NCBI GenBank assembly: GCA_964409985.1 | Contig: CAYPEZ010000003.1 | Span: 1 to 37,377 of the forward strand | From: CAYPEZ01 sp964409985 | Lineage (GTDB): Bacteria > Patescibacteriota > Minisyncoccia > Phycocordibacterales > UBA6899 | Reading direction: 5' to 3' | Length of the DNA: 37,377 nucleotides | Shown: in pieces, positions 1 through 8,216 of the stretch | Position numbering within the stretch: position 1 is the stretch's first letter | Layout of the letters: every line of letters begins with the position of its first letter | The notes under the pieces: generated by a model | What the model was told of the DNA's origin: nothing | The model's database searches: none | Seen by the model: the letters and a program-made list of their open reading frames with translations, nothing else | Program-made: the position numbers and the translations under genes

Positions 1-757
1 CATATGTATTCCCCCGTCCTGATGAGACGACAATGAACTTCGGATTCATGTTGCGAAGAAGTTTTTCACCACTTGCTGTGTTTGATCCATGGTGCCCTGC
101 TTTAAAAATATCAGCATGAAGTCTATCTCCAAATTTCTCTACAAGCATATCTTCTGATTGATATGGGAGATCCCCTGAGAGAAGGACGCTTGTGGACCCG
201 TAGGTGAGTTTGAGGACGATTGATGCCATATTGGTATCACCGACAGTATAGTGTCCTTCTGGAGCAAAGATTTCTCCTCGTACTCCCCCACCAAGATCAA
301 TGATTGTCCCTGAGCTCCCCCACAAGATCGGGATATTCTTTGTCTTTGCATAGGACAAAATATCTTTATAAAAACCATTCTCAACCTCCCCCTCATATCC
401 GCTATCAATCAACGCTTTGACTGAAAACCTCCGAAGGACATCAGAAAATCCTGCGACGTGATCCTGGTCCGGGTGTGAGAGGACAATCATGTCGAGTGTC
501 TTTGACTTCCTTTTCCAAGGAAATGCTTTTGGCATGACTTCATAGAGCCTGCGAACGACACCTGCATCAGGGCCTGCATCATAGAGCATCTGCTTTCCAC
601 TTGGAGTGCGAATATACACGGCATCTCCCTGCCCAATATCAAGGAATGCGACGGTAAGCACTCCGTGCGACATGTGTGCATGGGAATACCATGCATACCC
701 CAAGGCTCCCCACAGAAGAATGGTCGCGACGAAGAGTATGGTCGTCGAGCGTCTCAC
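1..757 (-). CDS. ComEC-type metallo-beta-lactamase domain protein, C-terminus beyond the window
   Basis: Predicted exported or membrane-anchored metallo-hydrolase of the family that forms the C-terminal domain of ComEC/Rec2 DNA-uptake proteins. The frame is open from a GTG at 757 to base 1, with no stop, so the gene is cut by the window edge. The N-terminus has one hydrophobic segment (TTILFVATILLWGALGYAW). Then come FLDIGQGDAVYI, the metal-binding motif HPDQDHVAG, an SGD motif (VLLSGDLPYQ) and AGHHGSN, all typical of this family. It lies downstream of the ComEC channel gene on the same strand, but a dedA gene on the opposite strand separates them. Together they would make a complete ComEC in two pieces. 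The GTG start is chosen because an in-frame stop lies just upstream and the TM segment follows. An internal ATG at MSHGVL would drop the anchor. Confidence 0.85.
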   Translation of the reverse strand, partial: MRRSTTILFVATILLWGALGYAWYSHAHMSHGVLTVAFLDIGQGDAVYIRTPSGKQMLYDAGPDAGVVRRLYEVMPKAFPWKRKSKTLDMIVLSHPDQDHVAGFSDVLRRFSVKALIDSGYEGEVENGFYKDILSYAKTKNIPILWGSSGTIIDLGGGVRGEIFAPEGHYTVGDTNMASIVLKLTYGSTSVLLSGDLPYQSEDMLVEKFGDRLHADIFKAGHHGSNTASGEKLLRNMNPKFIVVSSGRGNTY

Positions 758-811
758 ACTTCACACACTAGCGATATTTCACCTTTACGCAAGATGACAC
801 AAAAACTCTGA

Positions 812-817
812 TACAAT
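812..817 (+). promoter_or_regulatory. -10 box of dedA
   Basis: TACAAT ends 11 bases before the dedA ATG, so the transcript would have almost no leader. No good -35 is visible at normal spacing. Confidence 0.45.
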
Positions 818-828
818 AAGAACTCACT

Positions 829-1527
829 ATGGATATTGAGGCACTGATCCTTGCGGGAAGTTATGGAGCAATTTTTCTCCTCATGATTGCCAATGGAGCA
901 ATTTCGTTTCCATCCAGTCAAATTCTCTACATTGCGGTGGGATATTTCGTAGCCCAGGGAACTATTGCTTGGATTCCTGCCCTCTTGCTCGGTGCAATTG
1001 GAAATACTATTGGAAATATCCTTCTTTACGAGGCGGTGCGTCAATATGGTCGTGACGTTGTGTTCAGGTGGAAACTTTTTGATCCCACGATTCTCACAAA
1101 AGTAGAAATGGCAGTCGCACACAAAGGCTGGTGGTTCCTTTTTGTTGGGAAACTTCTCCCAGCAATTAAAGTGTTTATCCCTATCCCGGCAGGGCTCGGT
1201 AACATGCATCGTGGAGGATTCGCACTTGTAATGCTTATCGCCTCACTCATTTGGGCAAGTGCATTTGTCTTCTTTGGATACACGTTCGGAAAAAGTTTTC
1301 ATATCTTCGGCTGGTATGGCGCGGGTATCACCCTCTTTGCGCTCATTATTGTTGGGCTTTTCTTTCGATACATCGACTCCATTGCGCTGCCATCTCAAAA
1401 AGAGAACAGTGCCGAGAGCATAGAGAAGAAGTGCCCCCCAGAGCGGTATTGGGAAGAGCATCCCTGCTCCGGGAAGCTGTGCGGACCACGCTCCCACACG
1501 AAGCACCCACCATGCGGGGATGGATGA
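829..1527 (+). CDS. DedA / SNARE-associated family membrane protein
   Basis: Integral membrane protein of the DedA (VTT domain) family. Members are linked to membrane homeostasis, and some to undecaprenyl-phosphate or lipid flipping; the substrate here is unknown. Several hydrophobic helices span residues about 5 to 185, with the family-type re-entrant segment around FVGKLLPAIKVFIPIPAGLG. Length is 232 residues against about 200 for many relatives. The extra 45 residues are polar and Cys/Pro-rich, and are read antisense to the last membrane helices of comEC. The two convergent genes overlap by 285 bases (1243-1527). The tail is probably not conserved. A TACAAT -10 box lies 11 bases before the ATG. 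The gene sits between the channel gene and the metallo-hydrolase gene of a split ComEC, so it may be a later insertion. Confidence 0.8.
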   Translation: MDIEALILAGSYGAIFLLMIANGAISFPSSQILYIAVGYFVAQGTIAWIPALLLGAIGNTIGNILLYEAVRQYGRDVVFRWKLFDPTILTKVEMAVAHKGWWFLFVGKLLPAIKVFIPIPAGLGNMHRGGFALVMLIASLIWASAFVFFGYTFGKSFHIFGWYGAGITLFALIIVGLFFRYIDSIALPSQKENSAESIEKKCPPERYWEEHPCSGKLCGPRSHTKHPPCGDG

Positions 1528-2859
1528 GAGTACACCAAGAACCTCTCCAAGCCAAGGAAAGATGGTGCTCACAAGAAGCGCAAGCGTAGAGAACCCCATC
1601 GTGACAGGAACCATTGGAAGCGCGAGGAGATTGGCAAAAAGCGCATACGGCGAGAGTTGACCTGAAAAAAAGAGAATGTACGGAAGAACCATGAGCTGTG
1701 CCGATACTGTGGCAGAAAATAATTCTTTCCACCATGGCAACGTGTCGGTCTTATCTTTTGGTGCATGAATAAGCGCACTCACTCTTGGCGAGAGAATGAT
1801 GAGCCCGAATGTTGCAAGAAAAGAGAGGTGGAAGGATGCATCATCGAGCACAATGCGTGGATTGTGTATGACCATAGCGAGCCCTGAAATATAAAGGAGG
1901 CGCAGCGCAAGCACGGAATTCTTTGTGGTCCGAGCCAAAAGTGCGAGGCTCGTCATAATCGCCGCACGAGTCACCGGAGCTCCACCAGCGACCATTCCTG
2001 CATACACCCAGACAATAAGAAATCCGATGCCTGATCTCGCAACAAACGGGAGAAAACGAAAGAGGCGGGATGCCCACTCAGCAACAATCGTCATGTTATA
2101 CCCCGAGACAACAATAATATGCACGAGTCCCGCAACGCGCATATCGTCCAGAATATCTTTCGCAAGCGCATGCCGCTCACCAAGGAGCATCCCGGCAATA
2201 AGTCCTCCTTCTGGTTCTCTGAAGAGTACGTGCCCCTTCTCTAAGATTGATTGTTTCCAAACAGAGAGCATTCGAAGGATTGAATGCTTACCACTTTCTT
2301 CTCTGCTTTCCACGATAGGGCGGCGCACAACATATCCGATGCCATCTTTTGCAAGATACTTCACGTACGGGAACGGGGGACGCACTGCATCTGTTTCAAA
2401 ATCTTTTGGGAATTGGAGTTTCCCAGAAAATGTGAGCCGCTCCCCTACACCGTATTCCGGATAACGTGTAAGACTCACCAACGCAAGCACTTCTTTCTCA
2501 AGAGATATGCCTTCGATTGATTCAACTTCTACAACATAGTGAATCGAATCCATCCGTCGATCAGGGTCACTCGCGACGATACCGATAACCTCAGTTTTTT
2601 GATCAACAAACCAGTCCGCCTCACTTGTGCGCACCGGAGAGACCAATTGCCCGCGCCAAACACCGAGCAACGCTATTAGGACAAACAGGGTGATGAACAG
2701 CCAAGGAGAAAAATCTTTTTGTCTTAAGGATTTATAAATAACAAAGGCAGAAATGATCAGAGTGGCGAGAACCCCCCACCAAAAATTTCCAGATAAAAAA
2801 ATGCCTACACCAATAGAAAAGGCAGCAAACACCGCTCCGAGCGCCTTCGTGCTCACCAT
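1243..2859 (-). CDS. comEC: ComEC/Rec2-type DNA uptake channel, without C-terminal metallo-hydrolase domain
   Basis: Inner-membrane channel that carries single-stranded DNA into the cytoplasm during natural transformation. The 538-residue protein has N-terminal helices, an extracytoplasmic OB-like DUF4131 region (about residues 60-180, VRTSEADWFVDQKTEVIGIV) and the Competence domain with its signature around HIIVVSGYNMTIVAEWASRL, followed by many hydrophobic helices. Standard ComEC is 700-800 residues and ends in a beta-lactamase-fold domain. Here the chain stops after the helices with a charged tail (NNNERKEGD), and that domain is encoded separately at 757-1. The last 285 bases overlap dedA on the other strand. 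A weak promoter (TTGCAT, 16 bases, TAGGAT) or an AGGA site precedes the ATG. Combined with the pilus genes in this window it indicates a DNA-uptake capacity. Confidence 0.88.
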   Translation of the reverse strand: MVSTKALGAVFAAFSIGVGIFLSGNFWWGVLATLIISAFVIYKSLRQKDFSPWLFITLFVLIALLGVWRGQLVSPVRTSEADWFVDQKTEVIGIVASDPDRRMDSIHYVVEVESIEGISLEKEVLALVSLTRYPEYGVGERLTFSGKLQFPKDFETDAVRPPFPYVKYLAKDGIGYVVRRPIVESREESGKHSILRMLSVWKQSILEKGHVLFREPEGGLIAGMLLGERHALAKDILDDMRVAGLVHIIVVSGYNMTIVAEWASRLFRFLPFVARSGIGFLIVWVYAGMVAGGAPVTRAAIMTSLALLARTTKNSVLALRLLYISGLAMVIHNPRIVLDDASFHLSFLATFGLIILSPRVSALIHAPKDKTDTLPWWKELFSATVSAQLMVLPYILFFSGQLSPYALFANLLALPMVPVTMGFSTLALLVSTIFPWLGEVLGVLSSIPAWWVLRVGAWSAQLPGAGMLFPIPLWGALLLYALGTVLFLRWQRNGVDVSKEKPNNNERKEGDTRAIPAEDMKTFSERVSKEDKCTCPNE

Positions 2860-2958
2860 GCGCCCATCCTAAGAAAAAGAGACAAAGATGCAAGGGTTGC
2901 GGATTTCTTGGATGTTTGGCAATCTACAAAAAGAGCATCAACCCACAGGAGAAGAATA

Positions 2959-3366
2959 ATGCATTCTTTCGTTCGTCGACATTCTCTATATTGGTCACAT
3001 AGCTGTGTGTGGTGCCACTCCGATATCAACAACAAAGAATCACACCCACAAGTCATTCCCATCAATCCAGAATTGTATGCGTACTATTGGTGCGAAACCT
3101 GTTTTTGGTCTACTTCAGTAGAAAATATTGTTCGCCAAACACGAGCATATTTAACTTCTGAGAAGGGTCTTGTGAAGGAACAACGAGCGGCCTGGATTTC
3201 TGGCAAATCAGGCAGCCCATTTGTACACTTAGAACATTCAATTAAGTTTCTGCGTGGGTTTGTAACGCATCCTCCTTTCAATTGTGCTGCTTTCTCACTG
3301 CGAGCAGTTCGGACAGACAAACCAGTGATCTCCCGCCAACATCTTACCCTCATCCTACTTAGTTAG
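2959..3366 (+). CDS. Small protein with two CxxC pairs, unknown function
   Basis: I do not recognise this 135-residue protein. Near the N-terminus it has CVWC and, about 35 residues later, CETC, each flanked by aromatic residues, which suggests one zinc ribbon. The rest is basic and mixed. The ATG is chosen because AGGAGA (2947-2952) lies 6 bases upstream. A hairpin with a T-run at 3351-3385 follows the stop. It is convergent with rnhA and divergent from comEC. The SD site and terminator make it look like a real stand-alone gene of the same style as the other small genes here, but without homologues the coding call is moderate. The antisense frame also stays open for 89 codons and also has a CxxC, which weakens the case. 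Confidence 0.5.
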   Translation: MHSFVRRHSLYWSHSCVWCHSDINNKESHPQVIPINPELYAYYWCETCFWSTSVENIVRQTRAYLTSEKGLVKEQRAAWISGKSGSPFVHLEHSIKFLRGFVTHPPFNCAAFSLRAVRTDKPVISRQHLTLILLS

Positions 3367-3385
3367 GATGGGGGGTTATTTTTTT
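3351..3385 (+). terminator. Intrinsic terminator after the zinc-ribbon-like gene
   Basis: CATCCTA (3351-3357) pairs with TAGGATG (3364-3370), followed by a G-run and then TTATTTTTTT. It overlaps the 3' end of rnhA on the other strand. Confidence 0.6.
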
Positions 3386-4065
3386 GACCACTCATCAATA
3401 AGTGCTTTTTCCTCTTCGGCAGAAAACACTTTTTTGTATTGAGCACCACTTTTCCCTTTTACACGGTCTTCACAATCCATCCAACTAAAATGTGTTTCGA
3501 CCACACCATCAACAACACTGACATACGAGTAAGCAACACCCTCACGTTTACGAGTTTTTGTCTCTCCAGTAACTTCTTGTGGCGCAAGGTCAACTGTGTA
3601 TTCACTTTTAGGACCACAATAGAGTGTCGGTGATTTTCCATCTGCAAAGTTTGTCGCAATCTCATCCGCTCGTTCATTACCTGGAATACCGTGATGCCCC
3701 GGCTGATAATGAAAAGCGGTTTGTCCCTTGCGATCTTGAAGAAGTTGCGCAACAATTTCCCACAAGTCTTGATTCTCAACTGGCTGCTTTGTGGATGTTT
3801 GCCAACCATTTCGCTGCCACCCCGATAGCCATTCTGTTGAGCCTTTTTTTACATATTGTGAATCCAGATAAATATTCAGTTCAGCATCCGAAGGAATTTT
3901 GCGGAGCCCTTCAATGAGCGATGTGAGCTCCATGCGATTGTTTGTCGTCTGACCTCCTGCGCCACCTATTTCTTCCACGTGGTCTGTACTTGCAACAATA
4001 CTTCCCCATCCGCCTGGGCCCGGGTTTCCTCTCGAGCTACCGTCCGTCCACAAAATCCACGACAT
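3376..4065 (-). CDS. rnhA: Ribonuclease HI with a C-terminal viroplasmin-like domain
   Basis: Cuts the RNA strand of RNA-DNA hybrids (primer removal, R-loops). The RNase H fold occupies residues 1-140: WTDGSSRGNPGPGGWG with the first catalytic Asp, NRMELTSLIEGL with the Glu, IYLDSQYVKKG with the second Asp, and GNERADEIA with the last Asp, so the catalytic set is complete. Typical RNase HI is about 155 residues; this one is 229. The extra C-terminal part (YVSVVDGVVETHFSWMDCED, then VKGKSGAQYKKVFSAEE) resembles the small viroplasmin-like hybrid-binding domain that usually sits at the N-terminus of eukaryotic RNase H1. It follows recJ by 43 bases on the same strand. An AT-rich TAATAATA lies directly before the ATG, with no SD. 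Confidence 0.9.
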   Translation of the reverse strand: MSWILWTDGSSRGNPGPGGWGSIVASTDHVEEIGGAGGQTTNNRMELTSLIEGLRKIPSDAELNIYLDSQYVKKGSTEWLSGWQRNGWQTSTKQPVENQDLWEIVAQLLQDRKGQTAFHYQPGHHGIPGNERADEIATNFADGKSPTLYCGPKSEYTVDLAPQEVTGETKTRKREGVAYSYVSVVDGVVETHFSWMDCEDRVKGKSGAQYKKVFSAEEEKALIDEWSKK

Positions 4066-4108
4066 AAAAAAATATTATTACCAATTACGAATCAATCTCA
4101 AGAGTGTA

Positions 4109-5782
4109 TTACGCCGTCTGTAAGTCGACAAGCCGCAATCTCACCGGATCACCAAACCGCGATGTGTTTTTCTCTATATGAGCAAAGATGTGCAGTCGTT
4201 CACCTTCTACACGATCTTTACCAAGTGTATGTGCGCCAAAGAATGCAATTGCAGAGAGGGGTTTCATCCCTTGACGTCCTATCAGGAGTTCGAGGTGCTC
4301 TTTATTTTTTCCAAAATACTTTATTTTTCCAATCGTCACCCCACGAAAAAGAAAAAGTGGTTTTGGATTACCAATACCAAATGGCGCAAATCGTTCGAGA
4401 CGACGTGTAATGTCGGTCGTGATTTCCTCAGGAGAAAGTTCGAAATCTGGGCGCAGCTCTTCCTTGCGCATCTCAGGCACTCCTTCTGGATAGAGCGAGT
4501 GGTAGGCATCGACAAGTCTGTCTTCGAGCGTATGAACCTCTTCATGGGAGACACTAAATCCCCCCGCTTGCTCATGTCCCCCTTTTTCAAGAAGCGCATC
4601 ACCGGCAGCCACCATGAGCTCCACCATATTCGTGCGTCCCTCAGATCGGCACGATCCTTTGAGCGTCTCTCCTCCCTCTCGACCCCACACAAACACTGGC
4701 CGGCCGAGTTCTTCAGCAAGCGTTCCTGCGGCGAGACCCACGACACCGACGCGCCATGCGGGGTTTCCCACCACGACCACTTCGCGCAACTCCCGGGTCT
4801 TCATGTGCGCGCGAATCTCTTTCATCATGCGCGCAACAGCAAGCTTCCTGTTATCGTTGAGCTCTGTGAGATGTTCAGCGAGCGCATGTGCTTCCTCATG
4901 ATTTCGCGCTGCAAGAAGATGGAATGCTTTGATGGGTTCATCCATGCGGCTGGCAGCGTTAATCCGCGGTGCAATGGTGAATCCAATATCTTCCTCAGTT
5001 AGTAGTCGCTGCTCCTGACGTGCGAGGGAGAGGAGTTTTTGGAGTCCCGGTCGTTGGCTTTTCCTAAGCACCTTCAGTCCAAAGTGCGCTAGGGCACGAT
5101 TTTCCTTCTGGAGAGGCACCATATCTGCAACCGTCGAGAGACCCACCATATCAAGAAGCCATTTCTCCCATCCTTCTCTAATTCCAAACCGTTCAATCTT
5201 GAGTATTCCGCATACGAGCTTCCAGGCTACTGCTGCACCACAAAGCATATTGTCATGATAGGTATCTTCCTTCCGCTTTGAGTTCACGACAGCGTATGCA
5301 GGAGGAATGACTGCTTGTGGAAGATGGTGATCAGTGATAATGACATCGAGGCCGAGTGCATTCGCGAGCTCGACTTCCTTCACATTTGTAATGCCATTAT
5401 CAACCGTAACAACAAGCGATACCCCGTCTTTCGCAAATTGCTCAATGGCATGCGCATGAAGTCCGTACCCTTCTTTGTGCCGATGCGGAATATAGTTTAC
5501 AAAGTTTTCATATTCAATCTTTGAAAAAAAATCATGGAGGACCACTGAGCCCGGGATTCCGTCACAATCGTAGTCTCCATAGATAACTATTTTTTCATTC
5601 TCTTTCACTGCATGAACAATACGTTTTGCAGCTTTTTCAAGATCAATAATCCCAAAAGGATCGCCAATATGGCTTTCGTACGATGGATTGAAAAAATCTT
5701 CGATTGCTTCTTTTGTTTCAAGCCCACGAGCACGGAGAAGCGCCTGCTCAAGCTGAGGGTACTCAAGAAGAGTGTCGGACAT
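4109..5782 (-). CDS. recJ: Single-stranded-DNA-specific 5'-3' exonuclease RecJ
   Basis: DHH-family exonuclease that degrades single-stranded DNA from the 5' end in recombination and repair. The 557-residue length fits the family. Motifs seen: DYDCDG (residues 70-75, metal binding), VTVDNG (about 126-131), ITDHHLPQ with DHH at 151-153, GLSTVADMVPL, NAASRM, and the DHHA1 motif KGGHEQAGGFSV, followed by the C-terminal OB-like region ending MSAIAFF-type sequence (here LSAIAFFGAH). All main catalytic residues are present. It is divergent from hinT across 50 bases. The start has no SD, but an extended -10 (TGC then TACACT) ends 6 bases before the ATG, which implies a leaderless message. Confidence 0.95.
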   Translation of the reverse strand: MSDTLLEYPQLEQALLRARGLETKEAIEDFFNPSYESHIGDPFGIIDLEKAAKRIVHAVKENEKIVIYGDYDCDGIPGSVVLHDFFSKIEYENFVNYIPHRHKEGYGLHAHAIEQFAKDGVSLVVTVDNGITNVKEVELANALGLDVIITDHHLPQAVIPPAYAVVNSKRKEDTYHDNMLCGAAVAWKLVCGILKIERFGIREGWEKWLLDMVGLSTVADMVPLQKENRALAHFGLKVLRKSQRPGLQKLLSLARQEQRLLTEEDIGFTIAPRINAASRMDEPIKAFHLLAARNHEEAHALAEHLTELNDNRKLAVARMMKEIRAHMKTRELREVVVVGNPAWRVGVVGLAAGTLAEELGRPVFVWGREGGETLKGSCRSEGRTNMVELMVAAGDALLEKGGHEQAGGFSVSHEEVHTLEDRLVDAYHSLYPEGVPEMRKEELRPDFELSPEEITTDITRRLERFAPFGIGNPKPLFLFRGVTIGKIKYFGKNKEHLELLIGRQGMKPLSAIAFFGAHTLGKDRVEGERLHIFAHIEKNTSRFGDPVRLRLVDLQTA

Positions 5783-5788
5783 AATACT

Positions 5789-5824
5789 AGTGTAGCACGA
5801 GCTCCAGCGCCCTCGTGTTATGAT
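5789..5824. promoter_or_regulatory. Back-to-back recJ and hinT promoters
   Basis: On the minus strand, TGC plus TACACT (5789-5794) ends 6 bases before the recJ ATG. On the plus strand, TGT plus TATGAT (5819-5824) ends 8 bases before the hinT ATG. Both are extended -10 boxes and neither leaves room for a leader. Confidence 0.6.
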
Positions 5825-5832
5825 GCGTCCAT

Positions 5833-6249
5833 ATGGAAAATTGTATTTTTTGTAAAATCATTGCAGGCCAAATACCTTGTGAAAAGTTATACGAAGATGA
5901 ACATACATTTTGTTTTCTTGACATCAAGCCGCTCAACGAAGGACACACGCTCGTAATTCCAAAAAAACATAGCGAAAATATTCTCTCGATCTCACAAGAA
6001 GACTTGGCATACACCATGGAAACCGTAAGAAAAATGGCTTCAGCCATCAAAAAAGCGACTGGAGCACCTGGCATAAACGTTCATTCTAATCACGGTGCAA
6101 CAGCAGGACAAGTGGTCTTTCATACCCACATTCATATTATTCCCCGTCATGAGAACGATGGGTACAAACTCTGGGCACACCCCGATCACCCAAAAGTCCC
6201 CCTCAAGGAAACCCAAGCAAAAGTTCTTGCTGCTCTTAAAAACGATTAG
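5833..6249 (+). CDS. HIT family nucleotide hydrolase (HinT-like)
   Basis: Small histidine-triad protein; HinT-type members hydrolyse AMP-linked amines and related nucleotides in the cytoplasm. The N-terminus has CIFCKIIAGQIPCEK, the classic HIT opening with a CxxC, then FLDIKPLNEGHTLVIPKKH. The triad itself is FHTHIHIIPRH (HxHxH). The 138 residues are full length. The last 4 bases overlap the convergent pgk stop (6246-6249). The start is supported by a TATGAT -10 box 8 bases upstream and by the canonical N-terminus. A HIT protein is expected in even very small bacterial genomes. Confidence 0.93.
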   Translation: MENCIFCKIIAGQIPCEKLYEDEHTFCFLDIKPLNEGHTLVIPKKHSENILSISQEDLAYTMETVRKMASAIKKATGAPGINVHSNHGATAGQVVFHTHIHIIPRHENDGYKLWAHPDHPKVPLKETQAKVLAALKND

Positions 6250-7376
6250 TTGGTCTTGAGCACTTCAAGCCCGGGGAGGGTTTCATTCGCGAGATAATCT
6301 AACATTGCGCCTCCGCCAGTCGAGACAAAAGTGAATGTGTCTTCAAGCTTAAGTGAGGAAACCAGCGCGACAGTATCCCCACCACCAATAATCGAAGTCG
6401 CGGAGCTTTCACCAATCATCCGAAGGAGAGCTTCGGTGCCATGAGTGAACCCTTCTTCATACCATCCGAGCGGCCCATTCCAGACAACGAGTTTGGCGTG
6501 AGAGATTGTGTCTTGGAGTGCCTTGATTGATCCTGGCCCAACATCAACAATAACATCCCTCATCCCAACACGTTGGTTCGGGACTGTATGAGCTTTCCCT
6601 TTTCGACGCACCACCACGTCATCAGGAGTACGGAGTGACGGAGACGCAATAACACTTGTGAGATCCCCTGTATCTTTATCGTACACAGACGATCCAATAG
6701 GATGGCCTTGTGCAGACAAGAGAGTATTTGCAAGAGCACCACCAACAAATACGGTATCTGCAAGCGGGAGAAATTTTTTAAGAAGTGGAAGCTTTGTCTC
6801 AATCTTTGCTCCACCAAGGATAAAGAGGAAAGGGTGTTTTGGGCGAAGCACTTGAGAAAGGTTTTCTATCTCTTTTTTAAATTGAATGCCCATTGCAGAT
6901 GGGAGAAGTGTTGGTACGAGCACTACCGATGCGTGCTTCCGATGTGCGACCGAGAACGCATCGCTGACATAATAGTCACCATATGAGGCAAGGAGTTTTG
7001 CAAAGGCAATATCGTTTCCCTCTTCGCCTCTATGCGAACGAAGATTTTCTAGTAATACCACATCACCATCGCGCATTGACTTCATAGCATCTTGATTGCG
7101 AGGAACATCAATCTTGGGAAGAAACGTCACAGGGAACTGTGTATTGAGATACTCTGCAACCGGACGAAGCGAGCTAGAACCATCTTTCCCAATATGGCTC
7201 ACAATAATGACCCTTGCACCTTTCTCTCGAAGAAGATTTACCGATGGAAGAGCGGCGTCAATACGAAAAGGGTCTCGGATTTTCCCATCACTCATAGGGA
7301 CATTGAGATCTAGGCGAACGAGAACACGCTTACCTTCTACATCTTTAAGTTCATCAATCGTTTGCGTGTGACTCAT
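6246..7376 (-). CDS. pgk: Phosphoglycerate kinase
   Basis: Glycolytic enzyme that transfers phosphate from 1,3-bisphosphoglycerate to ADP. Motifs: VLVRLDLNVPM (N-terminal substrate loop), SHIGKDGSSSLRPV at the position of the usual SHLGRP, FILGGAKIETKLPLL, VWNGPLGWYEEGFTHGT and the nucleotide loop SIIGGGDTVAL ending in FVSTGGGAMLDYLA. It is 376 residues, slightly shorter than the usual 390-400. It follows tpiA with a 4-base ATGA overlap, so the two are translated from one message. The Arg-Pro of the SHLGRP motif is replaced by Lys-Asp, a change in a substrate-binding loop. Confidence 0.96.
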   Translation of the reverse strand: MSHTQTIDELKDVEGKRVLVRLDLNVPMSDGKIRDPFRIDAALPSVNLLREKGARVIIVSHIGKDGSSSLRPVAEYLNTQFPVTFLPKIDVPRNQDAMKSMRDGDVVLLENLRSHRGEEGNDIAFAKLLASYGDYYVSDAFSVAHRKHASVVLVPTLLPSAMGIQFKKEIENLSQVLRPKHPFLFILGGAKIETKLPLLKKFLPLADTVFVGGALANTLLSAQGHPIGSSVYDKDTGDLTSVIASPSLRTPDDVVVRRKGKAHTVPNQRVGMRDVIVDVGPGSIKALQDTISHAKLVVWNGPLGWYEEGFTHGTEALLRMIGESSATSIIGGGDTVALVSSLKLEDTFTFVSTGGGAMLDYLANETLPGLEVLKTN

Positions 7377-8125
7377 AGTTTTCCAGCTTCTTTTGCAATA
7401 GCGAGGAAACGTGCAGGCTCGAGACTCACGCGTCCAATGAGAAGTCCATCTGCACCGCTCACGGAAAGAAATGTGCTCGCATTCTTTTCATCAACAGAAC
7501 CTCCATAGAGCACCGGAATCCCGCGTCCAAATTTCCCAAAAAGTGTTGTCAGTTCTTTCCGAATATACACGGTCATCTCACGCACAGACTCTGGAGTTGC
7601 TGCCCCTTTTGCCTTTGCCCCGATTGCCCACACTGGCTCATATGCAATAACAATATTTTTTGATTTCCCTGACGGAAGCGTCTCGAGTGCGCTACGGAGC
7701 TGTCCCCGAATAGTAGTAAAGTACGCACCACTAGCGTCACGTTCTTTTTCGCCAACACACAAGACGATCGTGAGTCCAGCGTCAATACCAATTCGAACTT
7801 TTTGTGCAATAATTTCTTCATTCTCTCCGGCAGCACGGCGCTCAGAATGACCCACGAGAACATACTGTGCTCCGATTGAAGCAATCATCTCTGGTGAGAC
7901 TTCCCCAGTCTGTGCGCCTGTACCAGAAAACAGAGAGAGATTCTGTGCGCCAAGACGAATTCCTCCCTGCTTCGCAGCAAAAGCTCCAAGATATGCTAAT
8001 GGTGGGCACACAACGACTGTTGACCGAACCCCCTTCGCACTTTTAGCAAGAGCAGTCATTAACGTCTTAGCCTCTTTAAGAGTCCCAGGAAACATTTTCC
8101 AATTTCCAATGATGAGTTTGGTCAT
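7373..8125 (-). CDS. tpiA: Triose-phosphate isomerase
   Basis: Interconverts dihydroxyacetone phosphate and glyceraldehyde 3-phosphate. The 250-residue barrel shows IIGNWKMF (catalytic Asn and Lys), VLVGHSERR (catalytic His), IAYEPVWAIG (catalytic Glu) and VLYGGSVDEKNA plus DGLLIGRVSL (phosphate binding), so the active site is complete. First gene of a two-gene tpiA-pgk operon. The start has no SD. A TATACT box ends 8 bases before the ATG, so the message is likely leaderless. Confidence 0.97.
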   Translation of the reverse strand: MTKLIIGNWKMFPGTLKEAKTLMTALAKSAKGVRSTVVVCPPLAYLGAFAAKQGGIRLGAQNLSLFSGTGAQTGEVSPEMIASIGAQYVLVGHSERRAAGENEEIIAQKVRIGIDAGLTIVLCVGEKERDASGAYFTTIRGQLRSALETLPSGKSKNIVIAYEPVWAIGAKAKGAATPESVREMTVYIRKELTTLFGKFGRGIPVLYGGSVDEKNASTFLSVSGADGLLIGRVSLEPARFLAIAKEAGKL

Positions 8126-8133
8126 GATTCTTT

Positions 8134-8139
8134 AGTATA
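8134..8139 (-). promoter_or_regulatory. -10 box of tpiA-pgk
   Basis: TATACT on the minus strand, ending 8 bases before the tpiA ATG. Upstream, at 8161-8181, GTGGATG pairs with CATCCAC. This hairpin lies between the end of the pilus operon and this promoter and has no T-run. Confidence 0.55.
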
Positions 8140-8216
8140 CCTTACTCGATAGTCATACGTGTGGATGCTGCTGACATCCACTGGATACTTACATCGTGGA
8201 AAAGCTGGGATAGAAA

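Noticed and set aside
4178..5002. A 274-codon plus-strand frame
   Set aside because: Antisense to recJ, which has all family motifs; composition is not protein-like.
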